This document shows, piece by piece, positions 35,101 to 49,931 of a stretch of 64,000 bases of DNA. The position numbers and the translations under genes were made by a program. Every line of letters starts with the position of its first letter. Positions within the stretch are counted from its first letter, which is position 1. The notes beneath the pieces were generated by a model. It was not told the DNA's origin. It saw only the letters and a program-made list of their open reading frames with translations, and searched no databases. Origin of the DNA: Chrysogorgia sp. JL179-B06 (lineage: Eukaryota; Cnidaria; Anthozoa; Scleralcyonacea; Chrysogorgiidae); the NCBI GenBank assembly GCA_035772405.1, contig JAYKKM010000380.1:62001-126000 (forward strand). The letters are read 5' to 3'.

Positions 35101-38100
35101 AAAACAGTGCCCCAGCCAATGAAGCTGAGGACTTTAAACCAAACAAAGTTTGTAATAAATAAACCTCACATGAGGAACAAACTCCAAATACATGGAAAAC
35201 AAATTGCTTTAACCCTAAGGTTAAAACAGTGCCCCAGCCAATTTCTCCAAATACATGGAGAACAAATTGCTTTAACCCTAAGGTTAAAACAGTGCCCCAG
35301 CCAATGAAGCTGAGGACCTTAAACTAAACAAAGTTGGTAATAAATAAACTTCGCATGAGGAACAAACTCTAAGTACATGTACATGGAGAACGAATTGCTT
35401 TAACACTAAGGTTAAAACAGTGCCACAGCCAATGCAGGTGAGGACCGTAAACTAGACAAAGTTGGTAATGAAGAAAATTCACATGCGGAACAAACTACAA
35501 ATACATGGAGAACATATTGCTTTAACCCTAAGGTTAAGATAGTGCCCCAGCCAATGAAGCTGAGGACCTTAAACTAAACAAAGTTGGTAATAAATAAACC
35601 TCACATGAGGAACAAACTCCAAATACATGGAGAACAAATTGCTTTAATCCTAAGGTTAAAACAGTGCCCCAGCTAATTTCTCCAAATACAGTGCTCCACC
35701 AAAAACAGCGCCCGAGGCAAAAACAGTGCCCGAGCCAAAAACAGTGCCCCCGCCAAGTTCTCCAAATACATGGAGAACAAATTGCTTTAACCCTAAGGTT
35801 AAAACAGTGACCAAGCTAATTTCTCCAAACACACTGCTCCAGCCAAAAACAGTGCCCCAGCCAAGTTCTCCAAATACATTGAGAACAAATTGCATTAACC
35901 CTAAGGTTAAAACAGTGCCCCAGCCAATGAAGTTGGTAATAAATAAACATCGCATGAGGAACAAACTCCAAATGCATGTACATGGAGAACAATTGCTTAT
36001 CCCCAAGGTTAAAACAGTGCCCCAGCCAATGAAGCTGAGGACCTTAAACTAAACAAAGTTGGTAATAAATAAACCTCGCATGAGGAACAAACTCCAAATA
36101 CATGTACATGGAGAACAACTGCTTATTCCCAAGGTTAAAACAGTGCCCCAGCCAATGAAGCTGAGGACCTTAAACCAAACAAATTTACTAATAAATAAAC
36201 CTCACATGAGGAACAAACTCCAAATACATGGAGAACAAATTGCTTTAACCATAAGGTTAAAACAGTGCCCAGCTAATTTCTCCAAATACAGTACCCCAGC
36301 TAATTTCTCCAAATACAGTGCTCCAGCCAAAAACAGTGTCCCAGAAAAGTTCTCCAAATACATGGAGAACAAATTGCTTTAACACTCCAAATACATGGAG
36401 AACAAATTGCTTTAAGCCTAAGGTAAAAACAGTGCCCCAGCCAATGAAGCTGAGGACCTTAAACTAAACAAAGTTGGTGATAAATAAACTTCACACGAGG
36501 AACAAACTCCAAATACATGGAAAACAAATTGCTTTAACCCTAAGGTTAAAACAGTGCCCTAGCCAATTTCTCCAAATACATGGAGAACAAATTGCTTTAA
36601 CCCTAAGGTTAAAACAGTGCCCCAGCCAATGAAGCTGAGGACCTTAAACTAAACAAAGTTGGTAATAAATAAACTTCGCATGCGGAACAAACTGTAAGTA
36701 CATGGAAAACAAATTGCTTTACCCTAAGTTTAAAACAGTGCAGCAACCAATGAAGGCGAGAACCTTAAACTGAACAAAATTCGTAATAAATAAACCTCAC
36801 AAGAGGAACAAACTCCAAATATATGGAAAATGTGTTTCTTTAACGCTAAGTTTAAAACAGTGCAACTGCCAATGAAGGTGAGGACCTTAAACTGAACAAA
36901 GTTGGTAACAAACTCCAAATACATGGAAAACAAATTGTTTTACCCTCAGTTTAAACCCGTGCAACAGCCAATGAAGCTGAGGACCTTAAACCAAACAAAG
37001 TTGGTAATAAATAAACTTCGCATGAGGAACAAACTCCAAATACATGTACACGAAGAACAATTGCTTAACCCTAAGGTTAAAACAGTGCGCCAGCCAATGA
37101 AGCTGAGGACCTAAAACCAAAGAAAGTTGGTAATAAATAAACCTCACATGAGGAACAAACTCCATATACATGGAGAACAAATTGCTTTAACCCTAAGGTT
37201 AAAACAGTGCCCCAGCCAATTTCTCCAAATACATGGAGAACAAATTGCTTTAACCCTAAGGTTAAAACAGTGCCCCAGCCAATGAAGCTGAGGACCTTAA
37301 ACTAAACAAAGTTGGTAATAAATAAACTTCGCATGAGGAACAAACTCTAAGTACATGTACATGGAGAACGAATTGCTTTAACACTAAGGTTAAAACAGTG
37401 CCGCAGCCAATGCAGGTGAGGACCGTAAACTAAACAAAGTTGGTAATGAAGAAAATTCACATGCGGAACAAACTACAAATACATGGAGAACATATTGCTT
37501 TAACCCTAAGGTTAAGATAGTGCCCCAGCCAATGAAGCTGAGGACCTTAAACTAAACAAAGTTGGTAATAAATAAACCTCACATGAGGAACAAACTCCAA
37601 ATACATGGAGAACAAATTGCTTTAATCCTAAGGTTAAAACAGTGCCCCAGCTAATTTCTCCAAATACAGTGCTCCACCAAAAACAGCGCCCGAGCCAAAA
37701 ACAGTGCCCGAGCCAAAAACAGTGCCCCCGCCAAGTTCTCCAAATACATGGAGAACAAATTGCTTTAACCCTAAGGTTAAAACAGTGACCAAGCTAATTT
37801 CTCCAAATACAGTGCCCCAGCTAATTTCTCCAAACACACTGCTCCAGCCAAAAACAGTGCCCCAGCCAAGTTCTCCAAATACATTGAGAACAAATTGCAT
37901 TAACCCTAAGGTTAAAACAGTGCCCCAGCCAATGAAGTTGGTAATAAATAAACATCGCATGAGGAACAAACTCCAAATGCATGTACATGGAGAACAATTG
38001 CTTATCCCCAAGGTTAAAACAGTGCCCCAGCCAATGAAGCTGAGGACCTTAAACTAAACAAAGTTGGTAATAAATAAACCTCGCATGAGGAACAAACTCC

Positions 38101-41100
38101 AAATACATGTACATGGAGAACAACTGCTTATTCCCAAGGTTAAAACAGTGCCCCAGCCAATGAAGCTGAGGACCTTAAACCAAACAAATTTACTAATAAA
38201 TAAACCTCACATGAGGAACAAACTCCAAATACATGGAGAACAAATTGCTTTAACCATAAGGTTAAAACAGTGCCCAGCTAATTTCTCCAAATACAGTACC
38301 CCAGCTAATTTCTCCAAATACAGTGCTCCAGCCAAAAACAGTGTCCCAGAAAAGTTCTCCAAATACATGGAGAACAAATTGCTTTAACACTCCAAATACA
38401 TGGAGAACAAATTGCTTTAAGCCTAAGGTAAAAACAGTGCCCCAGCCAATGAAGCTGAGGACCTTAAACTAAACAAAGTTGGTGATAAATAAACTTCACA
38501 CGAGGAACAAACTCCAAATACATGGAAAACAAATTGCTTTAACCCTAAGGTTAAAACAGTGCCCTAGCCAATTTCTCCAAATACATGGAGAACAAATTGC
38601 TTTAAACCTAAGGTTAAAACAGTGCCCCAGCCAATGAAGCTGAGGACCTTAAACTAAACAAAGTTGGTAATAAATAAACATCGCATGCGGAACAAACTCT
38701 AAGTACATGGAAAACAAATTGCTTTACCCTAAGTTTAAAACAGTGCAGCAACCAATGAAGGCGAGAACCTTAAACTGAACAAAATTCGTAATAAATAAAC
38801 CTCACAAGAGGAACAAACTCCAAATATATGGAAAATGTGTTTCTTTAACGCTAAATTTAAAACAGTGCAACTGCCAATGAAGGTGAGGACCTTAAACTGA
38901 ACAAAGTTGGTAACAAACTCCAAATACATGGAAAACAAATTGTTTTACCCTCAGTTTAAACCCGTGCAACAGCCAATGAAGCTGAGGACCTTAAACCAAA
39001 CAAAGTTGGTAATAAATAAACTTCGCATGAGGAACAAACTCCAAATACATGTACACGAAGAACAATTGCTTAACCCTAAGGTTAAAACAGTGCGCCAGCC
39101 AATGAAGCTGAGGACCTAAAACCAAAGAAAGTTGGTAATAAATAAACCTCACATGAGGAACAAACTCCATATACATGGAGAACAAATTGCATTCACACTA
39201 AGGTTAAAACAGTGCCCCAGCCAATGAAGCTGAGGACTTTAAACCAAACAAAGTTTGTAATAAATAAACCTCACATGAGGAACAAACTCCAAATACATGG
39301 AAAACAAATTGCTTTAACCCTAAGGTTAAAACAGTGCCCCAGCCAATTTCTCCAAATACATGGAGAACAAATTGCTTTAACCCTAAGGTTAAAACAGTGC
39401 CCCAGCCAATGAAGCTGAGGACCTTAAACTAAACAAAGTTGGTAATAAATAAACTTCGCATGAGGAACAAACTCTAAGTACATGTACATGGAGAACGAAT
39501 TGCTTTAACACTAAGGTTAAAACAGTGCCACAGCCAATGCAGGTGAGGACCGTAAACTAAACAAAGTTGGTAATGAAGAAAATTCACATGCGGAACAAAC
39601 TACAAATACATGGAGAACATATTGCTTTAACCCTAAGGTTAAGATAGTGCCCCTGCCAATGAAGCTGAGGACCTTAAACTAAACAAAGTTGGTAATAAAT
39701 AAACCTCACATGAGGAACAAACTCCAAATACATGGAGAACAAATTGCTTTAATCCTAAGGTTAAAACAGTGCCCCAGCTAATTTCTCCAAATACAGTGCT
39801 CCACCAAAAACAGCGTCCGAGCCAAAAACAGTGCCCGAGCCAAAAACAGTGCCCCCGCCAAGTTCTCCAAATACATGGAGAACAAATTGCTTTAACCCTA
39901 AGGTTAAAACAGTGACCAAGCTAATTTCTCCAAATACAGTGCCCCAGCTAATTTCTCCAAACACACTGCTCCAGCCAAAAACAGTGCCCCAGCCAAGTTC
40001 TCCAAATACATTGAGAACAAATTGCATTAACCCTAAGGTTAAAACAGTGCCCCAGCCAATGAAGTTGGTAATAAATAAACATCGCATGAGGAAACAAACT
40101 CCAAATGCATGTACATGGAGAACAATTGCTTATCCCCAAGGTTAAAACAGTGCCCCAGCCAATGAAGCTGAGGACCTTAAACTAAACAAAGTTGGTAATA
40201 AATAAACCTCGCATGAGGAACAAACTCCAAATACATGTACATGGAGAACAACTGCTTATTCCCAAGGTTAAAACAGTGCCCCAGCCAATGAAGCTGAGGA
40301 CCTTAAACCAAACAAATTTACTAATAAATAAACCTCACATGAGGAACAAACTCCAAATACATGGAGAACAAATTGCTTTAACCATAAGGTTAAAACAGTG
40401 CCCAGCTAATTTCTCCAAATACAGTACCCCAGCTAATTTCTCCAAATACAGTGCTCCAGCCAAAAACAGTGTCCCAGAAAAGTTCTCCAAATACATGGAG
40501 AACAAATTGCTTTAACACTCCAAATACATGGAGAACAAATTGCTTTAAGCCTAAGGTAAAAACAGTGCCCCAGCCAATGAAGCTGAGGACCTTAAACTAA
40601 ACAAAGTTGGTGATAAATAAACTTCACACGAGGAACAAACTCCAAATACATGGAAAACAAATTGCTTTAACCCTAAGGTTAAAACAGTGCCCTAGCCAAT
40701 TTCTCCAAATACATGGAGAACAAATTGCTTTAAACCTAAGGTTAAAACAGTGCCCCAGCCAATGAAGCTGAGGACCTTAAACTAAACAAAGTTGGTAATA
40801 AATAAACTTCGCATGCGGAACAAACTCTAAGTACATGGAAAACAAATTGCTTTACCCTAAGTTTAAAACAGTGCAGCAACCAATGAAGGCGAGAACCTTA
40901 AACTGAACAAAATTCGTAATAAATAAACCTCACAAGAGGAACAAACTCCAAATATATGGAAAATGTGTTTCTTTAACGCTAAGTTTAAAACAGTGCAACT
41001 GCCAATGAAGGTGAGGACCTTAAACTGAACAAAGTTGGTAACAAACTCCAAATACATGGAAAACAAATTGTTTTACCCTCAGTTTAAACCCGTGCAACAG

Positions 41101-43370
41101 CTAATGAAGCTGAGGACCTTAAACCAAACAAAGTTGGTAATAAATAAACTTCGCATGAGGAACAAACTCCAAATACATGTACACGAAGAACAATTGCTTA
41201 ACCCTAAGGTTTAAAACAGTGCGCCAGCCAATGAAGCTGAGGACCTAAAACCAAAGAAAGTTGGTAATAAATAAACCTCACATGAGGAACAAACTCCATA
41301 TACATGGAGAACAAATTGCATTCACACTAAGGTTAAAACAGTGCCCCAGCCAATGAAGCTGAGGACTTTAAACCAAACAAAGTTTGTAATAAATAAACCT
41401 CACATGAGGAACAAACTCCAAATACATGGAAAACAAATTGCTTTAACCCTAAGGTTAAAACAGTGCCCCAGCCAATTTCTCCAAATACATGGAGAACAAA
41501 TTGCTTTAACCCTAAGGTTAAAACAGTGCCCCAGCCAATGAAGCTGAGGACCTTAAACTAAACAAAGTTGGTAATAAATAAACTTCGCATGAGGAACAAA
41601 CTCTAAGTACATGTACATGGAGAACGAATTGCTTTAACACTAAGGTTAAAACAGTGCCACAGCCAATGCAGGTGAGGACCGTAAACTAAACAAAGTTGGT
41701 AATGAAGAAAATTCACATGCGGAACAAACTACAAATACATGGAGAACATATTGCTTTAACCCTAAGGTTAAGATAGTGCCCCTGCCAATGAAGCTGAGGA
41801 CCTTAAACTAAACAAAGTTGGTAATAAATAAACCTCACATGAGGAACAAACTCCAAATACATGGAGAACAAATTGCTTTAACCCTAAGGTTAAAACAGTG
41901 ACCAAGCTAATTTCTCCAAATACAGTGCCCCAGCTAATTTCTCCAAACACACTGCTCCAGCCAAAAACAGTGCCCCAGCCAAGTTCTCCAAATACATTGA
42001 GAACAAATTGCATTAACCCTAAGGTTAAAACAGTGCCCCAGCCAATGAAGTTGGTAATAAATAAACATCGCATGAGGAACAAACTCCAAATACATGTACA
42101 TGGAGAACAACTGCTTATTCCCAAGGTTAAAACAGTGCCCCAGCCAATGAAGCTGAGGACCTTAAACTAAACAAAGTTGGTAATAAATAAACCTCGCATG
42201 AGGAACAAACTCCAAATACATGTACATGGAGAACAACTGCTTATTCCCAAGGTTAAAACAGTGCCCCAGCCAATGAAGCTGAGGACCTTAAACTAAACAA
42301 AGTTGGTAATAAATAAACCTCGCATGAGGAACAAACTCCAAACACACGGAGAACAAATTTCTTTAACCCTAAGGTTAAAACAGTGCCCCAGCTAATTTCT
42401 CCAAATACAGTGCTCCAGCCAAAAACGGTGCCCCAGTCAAGTTCTCTAAATACTTGGAGAACAAATTGCTTTAACACTCCAAATACATAGAGAACAAATT
42501 GCTATAAACCTTAGGTAAAAACAGTGCCCCAGCCAATGAAGCTGAGCACCTTAAACTAAACAAAGTTGGTAATAAATAAACCTCGCATTAGGAACAAACT
42601 CCAAATACACGGAGAATACATTTCTTTAACCATAATATTAAAACAGTGCCCCAGCCAATTTATCCAAATACAGTGCCCCAGCCAAAAAGAGTGCCCAGCC
42701 AAGTTCTCCAAATACATGGAAAACAAATTGTTTAACCCGAGGTTAAAACAGTGCCCCAGCCAATGAAGTTAAGGAGCGTAAACTAAACAAAGTTTGTAAT
42801 AAATAAACCTCGCATGAGGAACAAACTCCAAATACATGTACATGGAGAACAAATTGCTTTAACCCTAAGGTTAAAACAGTGCCCCCAGCTAATGAAGGTG
42901 AGGACCTTAAACCAAACAAAGTTGGTAATAAATAAACCTCGCATGAGGAACAAACTCCAAGTACATGTGGAGAACAAATTGCTTTAACGCTAAGGTTAAA
43001 ACAGTGCCGCAGCCAATGAAGCTGAGGACGTTAAACCAAACAAGTTGGTAATAAATAAACCTCACATGAGGAACAAACTCCAAATACATGGAGAACGAAT
43101 TGCTTTAACCCTAAGGTTATAAGAGTGCCACAGCCAATGCAGGCGAGGACCGTAAACTAAACAAAGTTGGTGATAAATAAACCTTACATGAGGAACAAAC
43201 TCCAAATACATGTAGAACAAATTGCTTTAACCCTAATGTTAAAACACTGCCCCAGCCAAGTTCTCCAAATACATGTAGAACAAATTGCTTTAATCCTAAC
43301 GTTAAAACAACGCACCAGCCAATGAAGCTGACGACCTTAAACCAAACAAAATTGGTAATAAATAAACCTC
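32188..43370. repeat. Satellite array block 4, including a second run of higher-order repeats
   Basis: 32188-34208 contains a ~618-bp internal duplication (33071-33688 and 33689-34306). From ~34300 the order of monomers repeats block 1: 34300-38600 matches 10386-14690 (offset 23914) and ~38600-41880 matches ~16690-19960 (offset 21914), so one 2-kb unit present in block 1 is missing here. At ~41890 a monomer join not found in block 1 leads into the second 20-kb copy. Confidence 0.88.
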
Positions 43371-44418
43371 TGTAAATTGCTTTTATTGTAATTGCAATAC
43401 CGGATTTGATGGCAACAATTCTATAGTACAAGTAAGTATATTTGATAATTTAATAGAAGGCTTTTTCAATAATTACTTTATTCTAACTTAATTCCTTTAG
43501 GAAACAATTACAATGGTTCTTTGTACCATGTTATTTCTACAAAAGTTTATTCTACTGAAAATTATTTTTTATTGTGAGTGCAATTACGGATTAGTTTGCA
43601 AGGAATTCAGTTGTACAATTAAGTACATTTATAATTTAAAATAAGATATTTTCAATAATAAGGATATTCTCACTTTATTTATTGAGCAAACAATTGCAGT
43701 GGTATTTTATGCCATATTAATGCGACACAAGTCAATTACACTGAAAATTGCTTTTATTGTTATTGCAATACCGGATTTAATGGCAATGAATTCTATAGTG
43801 CAATTAAATACATTTGATAATTTAATACAAGACTTTTGATGGAAAAGAAGTCAATAGTACAAGTAAGTATATTTGATAATTTAATAGAAAGCTTTTTCAA
43901 CAATTACTTTATTCTAACTTAATTCCTTTAGCAAACAATTACAATGTATCTTTGTGCCATATTAATTCTACACAAGATAATTCTACTGAAAATTACTTTT
44001 ATTGTGAGTGCAATACCGGATTAGATTGCAACCAATTCAGTAGTACAATTAAGTACATTTGATAATTTAAAATAAGGTATTTTCAATAAAAGGATATTCT
44101 CACTTTATTTATTGAGCAAAATAATTGCAATGGTATTTTATGCCATATTAATGCTACACAAGTTAATTACACTGAAAATTACTTTTATCGTTATTGCAAT
44201 ACCGGATTTGATGGCAATGAATTCTATAGTGCAATCAAATACATTTGATAATTTAATACAAGACCTTTTTCCATATTAACTTTATTCTCACTTTATTTCT
44301 TTGGCAAACAATTGCAATGGTCTTTATGCAATATTAATGATACACAAGTTAATTATATTGAAAATTACTTTTATTGTGCGTGCAATACCGGATTTTATGG
44401 AAAAGAAGTCAATAGTAC
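43371..44418 (+). pseudogene. EGF-like exon cluster 3 (degenerate)
   Basis: Copy of cluster 1 (offset 20167) including GTAATTGC in the first fragment, so it descends from cluster 1 rather than cluster 2. Confidence 0.7.
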
Positions 44419-47400
44419 AAACAGTGCCCCAGCCAATGAAGGCGAGGACCTTAAATCAAACAAGTTGGTAATAAATAAACCTCACATGAGGAACAAACTC
44501 AAAATACACGGAGAACAAACTGCTTTAACACAAAGGTTAAAACAGTGCCACAGGCAATTTCTCCAAGTACAGTGCCCTAGCCAATTTCTCCAAATACAGT
44601 GCCCCAGCCAATTTCCCCACATACAGTGCCCCAGCCAATTTCTCCAAATAGATGGAGAATAAATTGCTTAATCCTCAGGTTAAAACAGTACCCCAGCCAA
44701 TTTCTCCAAATACAGAGCCCCTGCCAAAAACACCGCCCCAGCCAAAAACAGTGCCCGAGCCAAAAACAGTGCCCAGGCCAAGTTCTCCGAATACATGGAG
44801 AACAATGTTCTTTAACACTAAGGTTAAAACAGTGCCCCACCCAATGAAGGTGAGGACCGTAATCTAAACAAATTTGGTAATAAATAAACCTAACATGAGG
44901 AACAAACTCCAAATACATGGAGAACAATTTTCATTAACCCTAAGGTTGAAACAACGCACCCGCCAATGAAGCTGAGGACCTTAAACCAAACAAAGTTGGT
45001 AATAAATAAACTTCATATGAGGAAAAATCTCCAAATTCATGGAGAATAAATTGGTTAAACCTAAGGTTAAAACAGTGCCGCAGCCAATTTCTCCAAATAC
45101 AGTGCCGCAGCCAAGTTCTCCAAATACATGGAGAACAAATTGCTTTAACCCTAAGGTTAAAACAGTGCCCCAGCCAATGAAGCTGAGGAGCTTGAACTAA
45201 ACAAAGTTTGTAATAAATAAACCTCGCATGAGGAACAAACTGCAAATACGTGTACATCGAGAACAATTGCTTATCCCCACGGTTAAAACAGTGCCCCAGC
45301 CAATGAAGATGAGGACCTTAAACCTAACAAAGTTGGTAATAAATAAACCTCACATGGGGAACAAACTCCAAATACATGGAGAACAAATTGCTTTAACCCT
45401 AAGGTTAAAACAGTGCCCCAGCCAATTTCTCCAAATACAGTGCCTCAGCCAAAACCAGTGCTCCAGCCAAAAACAGTGCCCCAGCTAAGTTCTCCAAATA
45501 CATGGAGAACAATTTCCTTTAACCCTAAGGTTAAAACAACGCACCGGCCAATGAAGCTGGGGACCTTAAACCAAACAAAGTTGGTAAAAAATAAACCTCA
45601 TATGAGGAACAAACTCCAAATACATGGAGAACAAATTGCTTTAACCCTAAGGTTAAAACAGTGCCCCAGCTAATTTCTCCAAATACAGTGCTCCACCAAA
45701 AACAGCGCCCGAGCCAAAAACAGTGCCCGAGCCAAAAACAGTGCCCCCGCCAAGTTCTCCAAATACATGGAGAACAAATTGCTTTAACCCTAAGGTTAAA
45801 ACAGTGACCAAGCTAATTTCTCCAAATACAGCGCCCCAGCTAATTTCTCCAAACACACTGCTCCAGCCAAAAACAGTGCCCCAGCCAAGTTCTCCAAATA
45901 CATTGAGAACAAATTGCATTAACCCTAAGGTTAAAACAGTGCCCCAGCCAATGAAGTTGGTAATAAATAAACATCGCATGAGGAACAAACTCCAAATGCA
46001 TGTACATGGAGAACAATTGCTTATCCCCAAGGTTAAAACAGTGCCCCAGCCAATGAAGCTGAGGACCTTAAACTAAACAAAGTTGGTAATAAATAAACCT
46101 CGCATGAGGAACAAACTCCAAATACATGTACATGGAGAACAACTGCTTATTCCCAAGGTTAAAACAGTGCCCCAGCCAATGAAGCTGAGGACCTTAAACC
46201 AAACAAATTTACTAATAAATAAACCTCACATGAGGAACAAACTCCAAATACATGGAGAACAAATTGCTTTAACCATAAGGTTAACACAGTGCCCAGCTAA
46301 TTTCTCCAAATACAGTAACCCCAGCTAATTTCTCCAAATACAGTGCTTCAGCCAAAAACAGTGTCCCAGAAAAGTTCTCCAAATACATGGAGAACAAATT
46401 GCTTTAACACTCCAAATACATGGAGAACAAATTGCTTTAAGCCTAAGGTAAAAACAGTGCCCCAGCCAATGAAGCTGAGGACCTTAAACTAAACAAAGTT
46501 GGTGATAAATAAACTTCACACGAGGAACAAACTCCAAATACATGGAAAACAAATTGCTTTAACCCTAAGGTTAAAACAGTGCCCTAGCCAATTTCTCCAA
46601 ATACATGGAGAACAAATTGCTTTAACCCTAAGGTTAAAACAGTGCCCCAGCCAATGAAGCTGAGGACCTTAAACTAAACAAAGTTGGTAATAAATAAACT
46701 TCGCATGCGGAACAAACTCTAAGTACATGGAAAACAAATTGCTTTACCCTAAGTTTAAAACAGTGCAGCAACCAATGAAGGCGAGAACCTTAAACTGAAC
46801 AAAATTGGTAATAAATAAACCTCACAAGAGGAACAAACTCCAAATATATGGAAAATGTGTTTCTTTAACGCTAAGTTTAAAACAGTGCAACTGCCAATGA
46901 AGGTGAGGACCTTAAACTGAACAAAGTTGGTAACAAACTCCAAATACATGGAAAACAAATTGTTTTACCCTCAGTTTAAACCCGTGCAACAGCCAATGAA
47001 GCTGAGGACCTTAAACTAAACAAAGTTGGTAATAAATAAACCTCACATGAGCAACAAACTCCAAATACATGGAGAACAAATTGGTTAACCCCAAGTTTAA
47101 AACATTTCCCCAGTCAATGAACCTGAGGACATAAAACGAAAGAAAGTTGGTAATAAAGAGGAACAAACTCCAAATACATGTACATGGAGAACAAATTGCT
47201 TTAATCCTAAGGTTAAAACAGTGTCGCAGCCAATGAAGGTGAGGAGCGTAAACAAACAAAGTTGGTAATAAAGAAACTTCACATGCGCAACAAACTCCAA
47301 ATGCGTGGAGAACAAATTAATTTAATCCTAAGGTTAAAACAGTGCCCCAGCCAATGAAGGTGAGGACCTTAAACCAAACAAAGTTGGTAATTAATAAACT

Positions 47401-48881
47401 TCGCATGAGGAACAAACTCCAAATACATGTACACGAAGAACAATTGCTTAACCCTAAGGTTAAAACAGTGCGCCAGCCAATGAAGCTGAGGACCTAAAAC
47501 CAAAGAAAGTTGGTAATAAATAAACCTCACATGAGGAACAAACTCCATATACATGGAGAACAAATTGCATTCACCCTAAGCTTAAAACAACGCACCAGCC
47601 AATGAAGCCGAGGACCTTAAACCAAACAAAGTTGGTAATAAATAAACCTCGCATGAGGAACAATCTCCAAATACATGGAGAACAATTGCTTTAACGCTAG
47701 GTTAAAACAGTGCCCCAGCCAATTTCTCCAAATACATGGAGAACAAATTGCTTTAACCCTAAGGTTTAAAACAGTGCCCCAACCAATGAAGCTGAGGACC
47801 TTAAACTAAACAAAGTTGGTAATAAATAAACCTCGCATGAGGAACAAACTCCAAACACACGGAGAACAAATTTCTTTAACCCTGAGGTTAAAACAGTGCC
47901 CCAGCTAATTTCTCCAAATACAGTGCTCCAGCCAAAAACGGTGCCCCAGTCAAGTTCTCTAAATACTTGGAGAACAAATTGCTTTAACACTCCAAATACA
48001 TAGAGAACAAATTGCTATAAACCTTAGGTAAAACAGTGCCCCAGCCAATGAAGCTGAGCACCTTAAACTAAACAAAGTTGGTAATAAATAAACCTCGCAT
48101 TAGGAACAAACTCCAAATACACGGAGAATACATTTCTTTAACCATAATATTAAAACAGTGCCCCAGCCAATTTATCCAAATACAGTGCCCCAGCCAAAAA
48201 CAGTGCCCAGCCAAGTTCTCCAAATACATGGAAAACAAATTGTTTAACCCGAGGTTAAAACAGTGCCCCAGCCAATGAAGTTGAGGAGCGTAAACTAAAC
48301 AAAGTTTGTAATAAATAAACCTCGCATGAGGAACAAACTCCAAATACATGTACATGGAGAACAAATTGCTTTAACCCTAAGGTTAAAACAGTGCCCCCAG
48401 CTAATGAAGGTGAGGACCTTAAACCAAACAAAGTTGGTAATAAATAAACCTCGCATGAGGAACAAACTCCAAGTACATGTGGAGAACAAATTGCTTTAAC
48501 GCTAAGGTTAAAACAGTGCCGCAGCCAATGAAGCTGAGGACGTTAAACCAAACAAGTTGGTAATAAATAAACCTCACATGAGGAACAAACTCCAAATACA
48601 TGGAGAACGAATTGCTTTAACCCTAAGGTTATAAGAGTGCCACAGCCAATGCAGGCGAGGACCGTAAACTAAACAAAGTTGGTGATAAATAAACCTTACA
48701 TGAGGAACAAACTCCAAATACATGTAGAACAAATTGCTTTAACCCTAATGTTAAAACACTGCCCCAGCCAAGTTCTCCAAATACATGTAGAACAAATTGC
48801 TTTAATCCTAACGTTAAAACAACGCACCAGCCAATGAAGCTGACGACCTTAAACCAAACAAAATTGGTAATAAATAAACCT
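44419..48881. repeat. Satellite array block 5
   Basis: Equivalent of block 2 within the 20-kb copy. No gene. Confidence 0.9.
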
Positions 48882-49931
48882 CTGTAAATTGCTTTTATTG
48901 TCATTGCAATACCGGATTTGATGGCAACAATTCTATAGTACAAGTAAGTATATTTGATAATTTAATAGAAGGCTTTTTCAATAATTACTTTATTCTAACT
49001 TAATTCCTTTAGGAAACAATTACAATGGTTCTTTGTACCATGTTATTTCTACAAAAGTTTATTCTACTGAAAATTATTTTTTATTGTGAGTGCAATTACG
49101 GATTAGTTTGCAAGGAATTCAGTTGTACAATTAAGTACATTTATAATTTAAAATAAGATATTTTCAATAATAAGGATATTCTCACTTTATTTATTGAGCA
49201 AACAATTGCAGTGGTATTTTATGCCATATTAATGCGACACAAGTCAATTACACTGAAAATTGCTTTTATTGTTATTGCAATACCGGATTTAATGGCAATG
49301 AATTCTATAGTGCAATTAAATACATTTGATAATTTAATACAAGACTTTTGATGGAAAAGAAGTCAATAGTACAAGTAAGTATATTTGATAATTTAATAGA
49401 AAGCTTTTTCAACAATTACTTTATTCTAACTTAATTCCTTTAGCAAACAATTACAATGTATCTTTGTGCCATATTAATTCTACACAAGATAATTCTACTG
49501 AAAATTACTTTTATTGTGAGTGCAATACCGGATTAGATTGCAACCAATTCAGTAGTACAATTAAGTACATTTGATAATTTAAAATAAGGTATTTTCAATA
49601 AAAGGATATTCTCACTTTATTTATTGAGCAAAATAATTGCAATGGTATTTTATGCCATATTAATGCTACACAAGTTAATTACACTGAAAATTACTTTTAT
49701 CGTTATTGCAATACCGGATTTGATGGCAATGAATTCTATAGTGCAATCAAATACATTTGATAATTTAATACAAGACCTTTTTCCATATTAACTTTATTCT
49801 CACTTTATTTCTTTGGCAAACAATTGCAATGGTCTTTATGCAATATTAATGATACACAAGTTAATTATATTGAAAATTACTTTTATTGTGCGTGCAATAC
49901 CGGATTTTATGGAAAAGAAGTCAATAGTACA
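48882..49931 (+). pseudogene. EGF-like exon cluster 4 (degenerate)
   Basis: Copy of cluster 2 (GTCATTGC in the first fragment). Same broken splice sites. Confidence 0.7.
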
